From: Ruegeria faecimaris
Lineage (GTDB): Bacteria; Pseudomonadota; Alphaproteobacteria; Rhodobacterales; Rhodobacteraceae
DNA: 64,000 nt
Direction: 5' to 3'
NCBI RefSeq assembly: GCF_900182615.1
Contig: NZ_FXTE01000003.1
Span: 186,001 to 250,000 of the forward strand
Shown one piece after another: positions 27,420-37,620 of the stretch. The notes under the pieces were generated by a model that did not search any database, had not been told where the DNA came from, and saw nothing but the letters and a program-made list of their open reading frames with translations. Made by a program: the position numbers and the translations under genes. Each line of letters begins with the position of its first letter. Position 1 is the stretch's first letter.

Positions 27420-27871
27420 CAACCCTGTACATAGACGCAGATGCCTGTCCAGTGAAGGCCGAGGCCGAGCGTGTAGCGACCCGACATAAGATTCCGATGG
27501 CTCTGGTATCGAACGGGGGCTTGAGGCCTTCGGCCAATCCTCTGGTACAGGTTGTGATCGTGTCTGCAGGTGCGGATGAGGCCGATAAATGGATCGCAGA
27601 CCGTTGTGGTATAGGGGACGTGGTTGTGACCTCTGACATTCCTTTAGCCGCGAAATGTGTTGAAGCAGGTGCGCGTGTATTACGTCACAACGGCGAGGCC
27701 TTTACCGCCGCCAATATTGGTCAGCAACTGGCGATGCGCGACCTGATGGCAGACCTGCGTTCAGCAAACCCTCTGGGCGCCGGGGGCGGTGGCAAGCCTT
27801 TTGGCAAGGCCGATAGGTCCCGGTTTTTGGATGCGTTGGAACGGGAATTGCGGGCGGCACTAAGGGCATGA
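27416..27871 (+). CDS. YaiI/YqxD family protein (DUF188)
   Basis: This 151-residue protein starts with GTG overlapping the sthA stop (GTGA). Family features are [17 protein letters not shown] at the N-terminus, the [20 protein letters not shown] core and [20 protein letters not shown] at the C-terminus. The fold is PIN-like, with conserved aspartates, but the activity of the family is not established. The context gives no further clue. Confidence 0.92.
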   Translation: MTTLYIDADACPVKAEAERVATRHKIPMALVSNGGLRPSANPLVQVVIVSAGADEADKWIADRCGIGDVVVTSDIPLAAKCVEAGARVLRHNGEAFTAANIGQQLAMRDLMADLRSANPLGAGGGGKPFGKADRSRFLDALERELRAALRA

Positions 27872-28013
27872 CCTTCCCGCCCGTCACAGACGCATAGGAG
27901 ATGCTTCTCCTCCGGTTGGGCCGGGCAGCGCTGCGCGCTGCAGTTCCTGTCTTGAAAAGCGCAGCAAGGATTGATTCAGTCAGCCCCAGCAGAGATTCTA
28001 AGAAGGATTATTC

Positions 28014-28634
28014 ATGCCAATAGAAGCGGTGGTTTTCGACATCGGGAATGTCCTGATAGAATGGCAGCCAGAACGGTACTACGACGCGGTTATTGGTGAA
28101 GACCGTCGCCGGGCCATGTTTGCCGAGGTTGACCTGCATGGAATGAATGATCTTGTTGATCAGGGGCAACATTTCACTGACACCATCTATGGCTGGGCTG
28201 ATAAATATCCCCAATGGCGGGATGAAATTCGGATGTGGCACGACAAGTGGATCGAATTGGCCACGCCCGAAATTCCCCACTCGGTACGGTTGCAACGTGC
28301 GCTGCGCGCCAAAGGCATCTCGGTCTTTGCGCTCACAAATTTCGGGGTGCAGAATTTTGAGTATGCAACCACGGTCTATCCATTCCTCAACGAGTTTGAC
28401 CGGCTGTATGTTTCAGGTCGCATGCAGACCGTGAAACCGCATGTCCCGATTTACAAGAAGGTAGAGGTCGATTGTGGTCTGGCGCCTGAGGCGTTGTTGT
28501 TCACCGACGACCGGATCGACAATATCGAAACGGCGCAGGCGCGAGGCTGGCAAACGCATCATTTTGAGGGCCCGCAAGGATGGGCAGACCGGTTGGTGGC
28601 AGAGGGGCTTTTGACCCGCGAAGAGGCCCGCTAG
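28014..28634 (+). CDS. HAD-superfamily hydrolase (YihX-like)
   Basis: 206 residues with HAD motif I (VVFDIGNVLIEW, residues 7-18; nucleophile Asp, acid replaced by the GN type), motif II in FALTNFG, motif III Lys in TVKPHVPIYKK and motif IV LLFTDDRIDN. Relatives such as YihX remove phosphate from sugar phosphates. The 142-bp gap before it contains no clear feature. It converges on the MFS gene, whose stop lies two bases away. Confidence 0.9.
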   Translation: MPIEAVVFDIGNVLIEWQPERYYDAVIGEDRRRAMFAEVDLHGMNDLVDQGQHFTDTIYGWADKYPQWRDEIRMWHDKWIELATPEIPHSVRLQRALRAKGISVFALTNFGVQNFEYATTVYPFLNEFDRLYVSGRMQTVKPHVPIYKKVEVDCGLAPEALLFTDDRIDNIETAQARGWQTHHFEGPQGWADRLVAEGLLTREEAR

Positions 28635-28635
28635 A

Positions 28636-29874
28636 TCAGGCTGCGACGGAGAGCGGCCGGTTCTCGCGGATGGGAAGGTGAACGATGGCGCTGAAGGCGC
28701 CGATGGCCACGCCGACCCACCAGACAAAGGTGTAATCTCCGTACTGGTCATACATGCGGCCGCCTAGCCAGACGCCAAGAAAACTGCCGACCTGATGGCT
28801 GAAGAAGATGATGCCGTAAAGCGTACCCATGTAGCGCAACCCGTACAAATGTGCGACAAGCCCCGAGGTCAGTGGAACCGTTGCCAGCCAGAGCGAACCC
28901 ATGACCAATGAGAATACAACGACCGTGATTGGCGTGATTGGCAGGATTATGAAAGCCGCCGCTGTAAGCGTGCGGGCGGCATAAATAGAGGCCAGAAGGT
29001 ATTTCTTGGGAAAGTGCATTCCGGCCCACCCCGCCAGCAATGTCCCTCCGATATTGGCCAACCCGATCAATGAAATCGACACAGCCCCTAATGCGGAAGT
29101 TGTCGTTATACCAATGGAATGCAGTATTCCACCCGGCTGAATCGGGCCGCACATTTCGGTAACGAAAGCGGGAAAATGCGCTGTGATAAAGCCAAGCTGA
29201 TAACCACAGCTGAAAAATCCCAGGAAAATCAGGGTATAAGACGGGTCCCGGAAGGCCTTACCCAGAATCTGGCCCATGTTCTCTTCGATTTCGGCTTTGG
29301 TTGCGGCTTGGGGCGCGCGCATGAAGGGCAGAGTCAAGACCAGTGCCAGGATGGCAACGGCAAACACGATGAAAACCTGTTGCCAGGGCATAAAAGACAA
29401 AAGCCATTCCGCCGTTGGAGCACCCAAAACCTGGCCAAAGCTTCCTGCCGCTGTCACGACGGCCAGAGACATAGAGCGGTTATGATCAGAGGACGCCCGT
29501 CCAACTACGGCAAGCACGACACCAAACCCCGTGCCGGCAATCCCAAAGCCCACAAGCCAGGCGTACATCTGATGCTCGAACGGGGTAACGGACCAAGCCG
29601 ACAACACCATGCCCGCTGCATAGGTCAATGCCCCGAGCACAATCGCACGGCGATCCCCCACCTTCTCGGCGATGGCGGCAAAAATGGGTTGTCCAATTCC
29701 CCAAGCGAGGTTCTGGATCGCAATCGCCATCGAAAAATCGGAGCGCAGCCAGCCGAATTCAGTCGCAATAGGGATCTGGAATACGCCAAAGGATGCCCGC
29801 ACGGCAAAACTGACGGCGATAATTATACAGCCGACGATCAAGATCGGGTTTAGCAGGCGCGCGTGTTGGGGCAT
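28636..29874 (-). CDS. MFS transporter (monocarboxylate/oxalate-type)
   Basis: ATG 29874 is chosen because it directly precedes helix 1; the longer frame adds about 59 non-membrane residues. The 412-residue protein has twelve predicted helices. Family features are a GVFQIPIATEFGWLRSDFS loop, typical of monocarboxylate/OxlT-like carriers, and the loop 2-3 element IAEKVGDRRA. The substrate is unknown. A GTAC-type inverted repeat upstream suggests specific control. Confidence 0.9.
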   Translation of the reverse strand: MPQHARLLNPILIVGCIIIAVSFAVRASFGVFQIPIATEFGWLRSDFSMAIAIQNLAWGIGQPIFAAIAEKVGDRRAIVLGALTYAAGMVLSAWSVTPFEHQMYAWLVGFGIAGTGFGVVLAVVGRASSDHNRSMSLAVVTAAGSFGQVLGAPTAEWLLSFMPWQQVFIVFAVAILALVLTLPFMRAPQAATKAEIEENMGQILGKAFRDPSYTLIFLGFFSCGYQLGFITAHFPAFVTEMCGPIQPGGILHSIGITTTSALGAVSISLIGLANIGGTLLAGWAGMHFPKKYLLASIYAARTLTAAAFIILPITPITVVVFSLVMGSLWLATVPLTSGLVAHLYGLRYMGTLYGIIFFSHQVGSFLGVWLGGRMYDQYGDYTFVWWVGVAIGAFSAIVHLPIRENRPLSVAA

Positions 29875-29900
29875 TGAATCCTCGGGATGGCAGAGCCGCG

Positions 29901-29922
29901 ACGGTACGCAAATTTGTACCGT
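29901..29922. promoter_or_regulatory. 7-8-7 inverted repeat upstream of the MFS gene
   Basis: Arms ACGGTAC and GTACCGT are perfect and separated by GCAAATTT. It lies 26 bp before the MFS start and about 100 bp before zapE. Candidate operator; no adjacent regulator gene. Confidence 0.5.
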
Positions 29923-30020
29923 GGTCAATTCAGGAGTTTTGACGCCGCGGATAAGCAAAATTGATGCATCTTCCAAATGCCTTCTTTTCAACGCCCTGAG
30001 GTGAAGGTATCCCTCGGGAT

Positions 30021-31079
30021 ATGTCAGATTTGATATCGCTTTACGAGACACGCATCGCCGATGGCACTTTGACGCGGGACGATGCGCAAGAGGCTGTCCT
30101 TCCGCATTTCGAACGCATTCGCGCGGCCTTGGCTACCCCGGTCAAGCGTGGTTTCTTTCGCAAGGCACCCCCGCCGCCCCAGGGACTTTATCTTTGGGGC
30201 GGAGTTGGTCGTGGCAAGTCGATGTTGATGGATATGTTTGTCGACGCGCTTGGCGACATCCCTGCCCGTCGCGTCCATTTTCATGCTTTCATGCAGGAAA
30301 TCCACGCGGGAATGCATAAAGCTCGTAAGGACGGAGTTGAGGATGCGCTTGCACCGGTCGCGGACTCGGTTGTCAAATCCGTAAAACTGCTGGCATTTGA
30401 CGAGATGCAGATCACCGATATCACCGATGCGATGATCGTCGGGCGGCTGTTTGATCTTTTGCATGCTGGCGGGGTCGTGGTCATCACCACATCCAACCGG
30501 CACCCGGATGAATTGTACAAGAACGGCTTGAACCGCCAGCTCTTTTTGCCATTCATCGCGCATATCAAGGAACAGCTTCAGATATGGGAACTGGTCTCGC
30601 CCACTGATTACCGACAGAACCGTCTTGAAGGTGCGCCAGTCTATTTCACGCCGATCGGCCCCGAGGCTCGACAGAATATCCGATCCGTCTGGAACGATCT
30701 CGCGGGCGGTGCGGCGGAACCGCTGGTGTTGCAGGTAAATGGCCGTGCTGTCGAATTGCCGGCCTTTCGGAACGGGATAGCCCGAGCAAGCTTTTATGAC
30801 CTGTGCGGACGGATGCTGGGCCCTGCAGATTATCTGGCCGTTGCCGAGGCAGTCAAAGTTCTGGTTCTGGAGGACATCCCGCGCCTTTCCCGGAATAATT
30901 TCAATGAGGCCAAGCGCTTTGTGACGTTGATTGACGCCTTGTATGAGGCGCGGGTTCGCCTGATCTGTTCGGCGGCAGCAGAGCCCGAGATGTTGTATGT
31001 CGAGGGTGAAGGGACGTTCGAGTTCGAACGCACTGCCTCGCGACTGCGCGAGATGCAGGCTGAGGATTGGGGGGCATAG
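30021..31079 (+). CDS. zapE: Cell division protein ZapE (AFG1-like ATPase)
   Basis: 352 residues, usual for bacterial AFG1 homologues. Walker A is GGVGRGKSML (about residue 60), Walker B LLAFDEMQITD with the following DAMIVGRLF, and sensor TTSNRHPDELYKNGL. The C-terminus has SRNNFNEAKRFVTLIDALYE, characteristic of the family. ZapE associates with the FtsZ ring and destabilises FtsZ polymers in an ATP-dependent way. It is divergent from the MFS gene and converges on folC. Confidence 0.95.
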   Translation: MSDLISLYETRIADGTLTRDDAQEAVLPHFERIRAALATPVKRGFFRKAPPPPQGLYLWGGVGRGKSMLMDMFVDALGDIPARRVHFHAFMQEIHAGMHKARKDGVEDALAPVADSVVKSVKLLAFDEMQITDITDAMIVGRLFDLLHAGGVVVITTSNRHPDELYKNGLNRQLFLPFIAHIKEQLQIWELVSPTDYRQNRLEGAPVYFTPIGPEARQNIRSVWNDLAGGAAEPLVLQVNGRAVELPAFRNGIARASFYDLCGRMLGPADYLAVAEAVKVLVLEDIPRLSRNNFNEAKRFVTLIDALYEARVRLICSAAAEPEMLYVEGEGTFEFERTASRLREMQAEDWGA

Positions 31080-31138
31080 GGGCGCTGCCCTGTCACGTTT
31101 TGCGCGCCTCCCCCAAGGTATTTCAGCCAGGTGAAGAC

Positions 31139-32413
31139 TTATCCGTTTTCGCGTAGGATGTTGCCCGCCAAATAGAGTGATCCGCAAATCAGGATACGGG
31201 CCTGAGGGTCTTGGTCTGTGATTTTCTGCAGGGCCGCGGATACACTCTCTGCTGTGTCGGCTTTCATGCCAACCTGGTCAGCAGCCTGCGCCGTATCTTC
31301 AGCGCTAAGCGTCGCGGCCTCACCCGGTATCGACACTGCGGTCAGGCTTTGAGCCTGCGTGGCAAGCGGTGCAAGATAGCCAGCGACATCTTTGGTGTTG
31401 AGCATTCCGCAGATCAAATGTGTCGGAGATTGCGGTAATTTTCTCAGCACTTCAGCAAGCGCAATTCCCGCGGCGGCATTGTGTCCACCATCCAGCCACA
31501 GCTCGGCCTGTGCGGCCTGTTCAACAAGCGGGCCGGATTTCAGACGCTGCATCCGTGCTGGCCACTCGGCCTTGGTAACGGCGGCCTCATAGGCCTGATC
31601 ACCAAGTTCGAGATGGCGCAATACCGCTATTGCCGCACCCGCATTCTGAATTTGATGTGCGCCAAGCAGGTTGGGCAGCGGCAGATCCCGCAGCCCGATT
31701 TCGTCCTGATACACAAGACGTCCGTTTTCCTCGGTCACATGCCAGTGCTGACCGTGTACCAGCAATGGGGCGCCCAGACGGGCCGCTGTATATTCGATGA
31801 CCTCAAGCGCTTCGTCCTGCTGTGGGCCGACGATACAAGGGACGCCCGGCTTGATGATCCCGGCTTTTTCGGCTGCGATCTTGCCCAACGTGTCGCCTAG
31901 AAACTGTTCATGGTCGATGGAAACCGGCGTGATAACCGTCACGGCGGGTTCGTGCACTACGTTTGTTGCATCCAGGCGCCCGCCAAGGCCGACCTCAAGC
32001 AAGGTATAATCAGCCTGTTTGCGGGCAAAGGCCAGCAGGGCCGCACAGGTCGTAATCTCGAAATAGGTGATGTTCTCACCACCATTGGCGGCATAGCACT
32101 CATCAAGGACGTTTGTCAGTTCGGCTTCCGAAATCAACTCACCTGCCAGCCGAATACGCTCGTGAAACCGGGCAAGATGCGGAGAGGTATAGGCGTGAAC
32201 CGTTTTCCCCGCCCCTTCCATACCGGCGCGGATCATAGCCTGCGTAGACCCCTTGCCATTTGTCCCTGCGATATGAACGACCGGAGGCAATTTGGTCTGA
32301 GGGCTTTCCAGTGCGGCAAGCAGACGCCACACCCGATCCAGCGTCAGGTCAATGATCTTGGGATGCAGCGCCATCATCCGATCAAGGATGACGTCTGACG
32401 ATGGCGAAGTCAT
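31139..32413 (-). CDS. folC: Bifunctional folylpolyglutamate/dihydrofolate synthase
   Basis: 424 residues. The P-loop is [11 protein letters not shown] near residue 50; the Mur-ligase-like core follows with [38 protein letters not shown] and SIDHEQFLG; the C-terminal domain contains [12 protein letters not shown]. It adds glutamate to dihydropteroate and to folates. The start overlaps the accD stop (ATGA), the usual accD-folC pair of alphaproteobacteria. Confidence 0.95.
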   Translation of the reverse strand: MTSPSSDVILDRMMALHPKIIDLTLDRVWRLLAALESPQTKLPPVVHIAGTNGKGSTQAMIRAGMEGAGKTVHAYTSPHLARFHERIRLAGELISEAELTNVLDECYAANGGENITYFEITTCAALLAFARKQADYTLLEVGLGGRLDATNVVHEPAVTVITPVSIDHEQFLGDTLGKIAAEKAGIIKPGVPCIVGPQQDEALEVIEYTAARLGAPLLVHGQHWHVTEENGRLVYQDEIGLRDLPLPNLLGAHQIQNAGAAIAVLRHLELGDQAYEAAVTKAEWPARMQRLKSGPLVEQAAQAELWLDGGHNAAAGIALAEVLRKLPQSPTHLICGMLNTKDVAGYLAPLATQAQSLTAVSIPGEAATLSAEDTAQAADQVGMKADTAESVSAALQKITDQDPQARILICGSLYLAGNILRENG

Positions 32414-33327
32414 TCCTGATCCGCGTCTTTCTCTGGGGCTTCGGGGGTGGGCGCGGGCAAATCACCTTTGACCGCAGGAGGCTGATTCATCAGCATGCGG
32501 GTAATCGTGATCAATTCGTCACGCATTTCGGTACGCTTCGTTACCCGGTCCAGCATTCCGTGGTCCAGCAGGTATTCTGCGCGCTGAAATCCTTCGGGCA
32601 GCTTTTCCCGAATGGTCTGTTCGATCACGCGCGGGCCTGCAAAGCAGATTAGCGCATTGGGTTCCGAGATATGGACGTCGCCCAGCATCGCATAAGAAGC
32701 GGTCACGCCTCCGGTGGTAGGATGGGTGAGTACAACGATATAGGGCAGTTTTGCCTCTTTCAGCATCTCAACCGCCACGGTGGTTCGCGGCATCTGCATC
32801 AAGCTCAGGATGCCTTCCTGCATTCGCGCGCCACCCGCTGCCGAGAACAGGATCAGCGGGCGTTTCAACTTCACTGCCTCTTGCGCCGCCGCAATGATGG
32901 CATTGCCGACATACATACCCATCGAGCCGCCCATGAACGAGAAATCCTGGGCCGCTGCCACGATCGGCGTACGTCCGATATCACCTTTGGCGACCAGCAT
33001 CGCCTCTTGCTCGCCAGTTTTCTTCTGCGCTGCTTTCATTCGGTCGGGGTATCTCTTCTGGTCCCGGAACTGCAGCGGATCATCTTTGGGAGCGGGAACA
33101 TCGACCTCGGTAAATATACCACCGTCAAACAGGTGCCCGAACCGGTCGCGCGGAGTGATCGCCATATGATGATCACATTGGGTGCAGACATTCTGGTTTT
33201 CCGCCAATTCGCGGTGGAACAGCATCGTGCCGCATTCGTCACACTTGTGCCAAAGGTTTTCCGGGACTTCCCGGCGTGAGAAGATCGAATTAATCCGGGG
33301 ACGGACGTAGTTTGTGATCCAGTTCAT
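32410..33327 (-). CDS. accD: Acetyl-CoA carboxylase carboxyltransferase subunit beta
   Basis: 305 residues, near the standard length. The N-terminus has a zinc finger (CDECGTM and NVCTQC, residues 29-51). The crotonase-like carboxyltransferase domain has [33 protein letters not shown] and [17 protein letters not shown], where acyl-CoA binds. With AccA it transfers carboxyl from biotin to acetyl-CoA, the first step of fatty acid synthesis. The C-terminal tail is rich in Pro, Glu and Asp. Confidence 0.97.
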   Translation of the reverse strand: MNWITNYVRPRINSIFSRREVPENLWHKCDECGTMLFHRELAENQNVCTQCDHHMAITPRDRFGHLFDGGIFTEVDVPAPKDDPLQFRDQKRYPDRMKAAQKKTGEQEAMLVAKGDIGRTPIVAAAQDFSFMGGSMGMYVGNAIIAAAQEAVKLKRPLILFSAAGGARMQEGILSLMQMPRTTVAVEMLKEAKLPYIVVLTHPTTGGVTASYAMLGDVHISEPNALICFAGPRVIEQTIREKLPEGFQRAEYLLDHGMLDRVTKRTEMRDELITITRMLMNQPPAVKGDLPAPTPEAPEKDADQE

Positions 33328-33386
33328 GTCGGAACCTTGCTAGTACGGCGTTGACGTCACATAAGACGCTACGGAAAGAATTGCAA

Positions 33387-34283
33387 TCAGCGCCTGAGCG
33401 CAAGGCGCGCGATAAACCAGCTGACAATCATCACGGCAAAATCCACATATAACCATTGCCGCAATGTCAGAGTATCGGTCATATCAAAGGGCAGTACAAA
33501 TAAGGCAAGACCGCTGAGGGTGTCAGGTAGCGAGACAAACAAGAGCGCTATGACATTGTTGAAAAAATGCAGCGCTATGGCCGGGCCCAGGGTTCCCGCC
33601 CGCGCGGTCAAATCCGCAGCCAAAAGTCCAAACAGACCAGTCCACAGCACCAGCAACTCTGCATTGCCGCCCGCCGCATCGGGCGAATAGTGCCCCACCG
33701 CGAATAGAAGCGACGGTACCCCCATCCAGATGATCGGAGAACGGAATCGCGCCGCCAGGCTTTGCTGCATATATCCGCGGAAAAGCAGCTCCTCCGCACT
33801 GATTTGGACAAACACAGCCAATAGCGACAGAGGCAGGAATACCAGCCAAACCGAAAAGGACAGGTTTTGAACAAGCGGCGCGTCCATAATGACGTGCGGC
33901 ACGGTTACGATAACCACGCCAAGCACCATCAGGGCGCGCAGCACAAGCCAGAACTGTCTGGCCGCTTTGCCCCGAGTCCCTAAAATAGAACCCAGGGACC
34001 GTTTCTGAAACTGTCGCGCTGCGGTCCACACACCAAATGTGACAAACCCAAAGCTTGACAGCAGGATCACCATCGAGATCGGGGTCGAGCCGTTCATCAA
34101 CCCGCTGGCCCATTCCTGCGGTCCGGCCACGGTTACGACTGCAAACAGGATCAGATTGAAGACGGTTGCAACGACTACGATTGTTGCCAGGCCGGCCAGC
34201 AGGCGCCACAGCTGTGGTTTGTCGCGTGCGTCGGCGACCAGTTGCTCATGCGGGGCGTAAGAGGGCGCGCGGATTTCAGACAT
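33387..34283 (-). CDS. CPBP-family intramembrane metalloprotease (CaaX/Abi type)
   Basis: ATG 34283 overlaps the stop of the large ABC-like gene by eight bases; ATG 34316 is an alternative. The ~298-residue protein has about eight membrane helices and all CPBP motifs: EELLFRGYMQ (EExxxR), FAVGHYS (the second motif) and ALHFFNNVIAL (HxxxN). These residues form the metal-binding active site within the membrane. Substrates of most bacterial members are unknown. Operon overlap implies joint work with the upstream degenerate exporter. Confidence 0.92.
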   Translation of the reverse strand: MSEIRAPSYAPHEQLVADARDKPQLWRLLAGLATIVVVATVFNLILFAVVTVAGPQEWASGLMNGSTPISMVILLSSFGFVTFGVWTAARQFQKRSLGSILGTRGKAARQFWLVLRALMVLGVVIVTVPHVIMDAPLVQNLSFSVWLVFLPLSLLAVFVQISAEELLFRGYMQQSLAARFRSPIIWMGVPSLLFAVGHYSPDAAGGNAELLVLWTGLFGLLAADLTARAGTLGPAIALHFFNNVIALLFVSLPDTLSGLALFVLPFDMTDTLTLRQWLYVDFAVMIVSWFIARLALRR

Positions 34284-37200
34284 TCTGGTGGGAACTTTCG
34301 GTCTGGTCCTCATCATCGAAGAACAAGGTCGATGCTTTGGTGGCGTTGATCTTTTCCGAAATGGTTGTCAGGTATCCGGCAACTGTTTCAAGCAACTGAA
34401 CCGCAACGCTTGCATCGCTTTCGATCACCGCGCGCAGTTCCACTGCACCAATCCGCAGGAATGAACAGTTTTCGCCTGCCACAAGATCCAACTGTCTGGT
34501 CTCACCGGTGATAACAGACAGGTCACCGATCAGGCGCCCGGGTTCAATGACAGATATGGACCGGGTCGAACCGTCTTCTTCGTGCCACATCAGCTTTGCA
34601 TGACCCGAAATGCACAGATAGGCCGCATCCGGCGCCTGCCCACGAGAGAAAATGACCTGACCAGCGGCAGCATCATACCACTGCGCCGAAAATGCCAGCA
34701 ATCTCTGGTTGCGACCGTCGATATTGGCAAAAAGCGGAGTTGACGAGATAATCTTCAGCTTTCGGCTGAGGTCAGCGGTGGTGCCGGATTCTTGTTCGAG
34801 CTGCGTTTTCGAGACACCGTCAATGCGGCCATCCTTGATTTCAACAAACAGATCATAGGCCTCGGGATGGGCGAAACTGTCCTCCATGAAAATCATGATG
34901 GAATCGGGCAGCAGTTCGCGCAGTTTCAACCGGGTGCGTAAACGGCTCTCAGAGTCATGGCTGGCCAACGCTTTATCCAGGATTAGCAAATCCGGCCGTT
35001 TAATCCCGGCGCGCGAGAAGGCAATTCGTTCCTGAAAGACGGTTGTCAGATTGTTCCCACCCAGCCCTGCGGACAGATCATAGACGATGGCCGCTGCCTG
35101 TCTGCGCAGACCTGCGGCATTGATCACTTCGGCAACCACATCCTCTATCTCGTCAGCATGAGCACCCGCCGTCACAGACACCCGCCCGAAAAGCGCATTT
35201 TCCATAACTGTCATACGCGCGATGTATGTGTCCGGTGTGACCGGTACAAATATCTCTTGCAGGCTTCCGCGTAGCCTCTCGCCCTGTTCAGTGCGGATTT
35301 TCAGAATCTTCTGTTTGTATTCATCCGGGAAATCAGGGCCAATCTGTTCGGCGGTCAGCAGGAACGGAACGGTCAGAAGAAAGGCGTGTTCGCGCTGCGA
35401 CAGCTCGTCCACTCCTTTTGCCTTGCGCTTGTCTTCGATTGCCAGCAGCCGGTGGAACATATCCTTGCTCAAGCCCAGGCGCAGGAACAGCGGATGGTCG
35501 GTTCCGTCCCGCCCAAATGCATGGTTCAGCGTTTCTAGAACAGCGCTTGAGATACTCAGCGCGTCGTCATCAAGCTCATGTGTACGCAGCATTTGCATGA
35601 ACCGATTATCGCCGGCCAAAATGTCCGGCGAGATTTCCTGCGACGGTGCTGCATAAAGAAGGTTGCCACCCAAAGGCACAGTTGGGTTGAACCTGTCCGG
35701 ATCGAACCGGTAGACAAAGCGGTCCAAATCTTTTTCCACCAACTTGTCATGGATGGGGCCACGGAGGTCGATGATATTTTGCACAAACTCGGGATGCTGA
35801 TCCGGATTCAACTGGCTGCGCAGGGTGCGGCGGAACATGAATTCATCCGTTCCCATCGCCTCGACCAGCTTGAACCACCAATCCTGGATGTCGTCAGTGT
35901 TGTTGAGCCCGGCCAGACCGGGATCAATCCATTCATCTGACAGCGAATCCACCGAGTTCCCCGCTCGCGCGGCCTCGATCTGGCGGCGGCTAGGGGCCCT
36001 GGCGGCGTCGGCTTCATGCTGAGGGCGTGTTTTCAGGGGCATCATCAAGTTGTCCCCAATCGACCCATCAAACAGATATGGTCGAGAATAGGCATATCCG
36101 ATCCGCGCCGCGATGACGGATTGGTGCAAGGATTGGATGTCATGCCCGGCAATCGTGACGTCGCCCTGAACCGGCAGCAATTCGCGGGTCAGCAGCTGAG
36201 CCAATGCCCCTCTTTCGGCCGCATTCGAGGATTTGATGGCCACGCGGGCCCCTTTGGGTATGACGAGGTCTATATCCTCGAGAACAGTTTTCCCATCGTT
36301 ATCCCGAACGGTAATATTCTGCAGCTTGATCTCGCCAGTCAGATGCGGAATGGAATCAGGCTCGCCCTCGAACAGCTCTTCGGGCACCATGTTGTCGGGT
36401 GCGAAGCGTTCGGTCACTATTTCCCACCGCAACGACATGTCCTGAACCTGATTGTAATAGGTCAGCAGATCCTTCCAAGGTCCGCTAAGATCCTTATACG
36501 CTCCCAGCGCCGCCACCAGCGCGCCCACTGTTACCTCGCCCGTGATCGCCAGGTATCCGCCCACCGAATAAAACAGGAACGGGGTCATCTGAGTGATCAG
36601 ATTGTTGAGAAACTTCATGAAGAACTTTTTGTTATAGATCTTGAATCGGATCTCGAACAAAGTTCCCAAACGATGGCTGAACTGGGCCAATCTGTGCCGC
36701 CAGCCTCCGTTGGTGCGCAGATCACTAATCCCGGCTGCGCTTTCGCCGATTTCTGAGCTCAAGCGCCTAACTTCCTGGATTCGGTCTTTGTTCAACAGGT
36801 TGATCTGGCGCTGCAATTTTGGAATCAACCAAGCCTGCAGCGGGATCAGCGCAATACTTGCAAGACCAAACCACACGCTTTGCATGAACAGAAACGTCAC
36901 AATGGTCATCATCTGACCAAACTGGAATACAGGTTGTGCGATCGCATCCCCCATCAGGCCGCCCATCGGTTCAGCCTCGGACGTGATCATCGACACCAAC
37001 TCGCCCTGACTGGTGGTGGCAAAATAGGATTTCGGGAACCGCAGAGTTCGGTGGATCAGCGTGTACCTCAGTCGGCGCAACATGCGTTCGGCCAACACAC
37101 CTTTCATCGTGTTGATCCGCATTTTCATCAGACCGCTGGCGATGACCGTCGCCAGAAAGGCCAGACACAGAATCAACAAATACTGCACCTGCGTCACCGT

Positions 37201-37374
37201 AACTCCTAAGAAAGTTACCGAGCTGCCTGGTGCACCAATCGCATCGTTAATGATCTGCTTGGGCAGTTCCAGTGAAGCATAGAGGAAGGGAAAAGAAAAC
37301 AATGTCAGCAGCAACAATACCAGTTGCTGTTTCTTGGAATGCTTCCAGATGAATGCGAATAGAGTGGGTTCCAT
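34276..37374 (-). CDS. ABC-exporter-like protein with degenerate ATPase motifs and cyclic-nucleotide-binding domain
   Basis: ATG 37374 gives 1032 residues. Residues 1-325 form an exporter-type six-helix domain. The ATPase-like domain starts near 346, but every catalytic motif is altered: the Walker A position reads AIKSSNAAERGAL (379-391), Q-loop glutamine is S430, the signature is LSAGLGG (767-773), the Walker B glutamate is K801 (LLILDKALA), and the H-loop His is E831. About 260 residues of unknown sequence (about 447-705) split the domain. Residues about 876-1005 look like a cAMP-receptor-type domain (GQVIFSRGQAPDAAYL, GRLIGDLSVITGETRQ). It is therefore probably not a classical ATP-driven pump; regulation, scaffolding or pairing with another ATPase are possible. 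The reading frame is intact and overlaps the CPBP protease gene. Confidence 0.85.
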   Translation of the reverse strand: MEPTLFAFIWKHSKKQQLVLLLLTLFSFPFLYASLELPKQIINDAIGAPGSSVTFLGVTVTQVQYLLILCLAFLATVIASGLMKMRINTMKGVLAERMLRRLRYTLIHRTLRFPKSYFATTSQGELVSMITSEAEPMGGLMGDAIAQPVFQFGQMMTIVTFLFMQSVWFGLASIALIPLQAWLIPKLQRQINLLNKDRIQEVRRLSSEIGESAAGISDLRTNGGWRHRLAQFSHRLGTLFEIRFKIYNKKFFMKFLNNLITQMTPFLFYSVGGYLAITGEVTVGALVAALGAYKDLSGPWKDLLTYYNQVQDMSLRWEIVTERFAPDNMVPEELFEGEPDSIPHLTGEIKLQNITVRDNDGKTVLEDIDLVIPKGARVAIKSSNAAERGALAQLLTRELLPVQGDVTIAGHDIQSLHQSVIAARIGYAYSRPYLFDGSIGDNLMMPLKTRPQHEADAARAPSRRQIEAARAGNSVDSLSDEWIDPGLAGLNNTDDIQDWWFKLVEAMGTDEFMFRRTLRSQLNPDQHPEFVQNIIDLRGPIHDKLVEKDLDRFVYRFDPDRFNPTVPLGGNLLYAAPSQEISPDILAGDNRFMQMLRTHELDDDALSISSAVLETLNHAFGRDGTDHPLFLRLGLSKDMFHRLLAIEDKRKAKGVDELSQREHAFLLTVPFLLTAEQIGPDFPDEYKQKILKIRTEQGERLRGSLQEIFVPVTPDTYIARMTVMENALFGRVSVTAGAHADEIEDVVAEVINAAGLRRQAAAIVYDLSAGLGGNNLTTVFQERIAFSRAGIKRPDLLILDKALASHDSESRLRTRLKLRELLPDSIMIFMEDSFAHPEAYDLFVEIKDGRIDGVSKTQLEQESGTTADLSRKLKIISSTPLFANIDGRNQRLLAFSAQWYDAAAGQVIFSRGQAPDAAYLCISGHAKLMWHEEDGSTRSISVIEPGRLIGDLSVITGETRQLDLVAGENCSFLRIGAVELRAVIESDASVAVQLLETVAGYLTTISEKINATKASTLFFDDEDQTESSHQNV

Positions 37375-37532
37375 GCCCCGTCTTTGCCTCGGAAATATTG
37401 CTATAGGGTTGTAACGGATGGTCCACTGCAATCAGGTGTCAGACGGTACGCACTGACCGGGTCGATTGCAAGAACGGCGCCCTCCGTAACAGGTCACAAC
37501 TTTGCTGCCTAGCCAAAAGCGTGTTCACATTT

Positions 37533-37547
37533 TCGGTAATTTACCGA
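37533..37547. promoter_or_regulatory. 15-bp palindrome between divergent genes
   Basis: Arms TCGGTAA and TTACCGA flank a single T. The site is 158 bp before the ABC-like gene start and 73 bp before the divergent DUF6478-like gene. Candidate operator; no regulator gene is adjacent. Confidence 0.5.
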
Positions 37548-37620
37548 CGCTATGATGCAAATCGGCTTTATCCTCGGGTGGATATCCGACAAAAGATGTG
37601 TGGAGCAATAGATTGGGATC

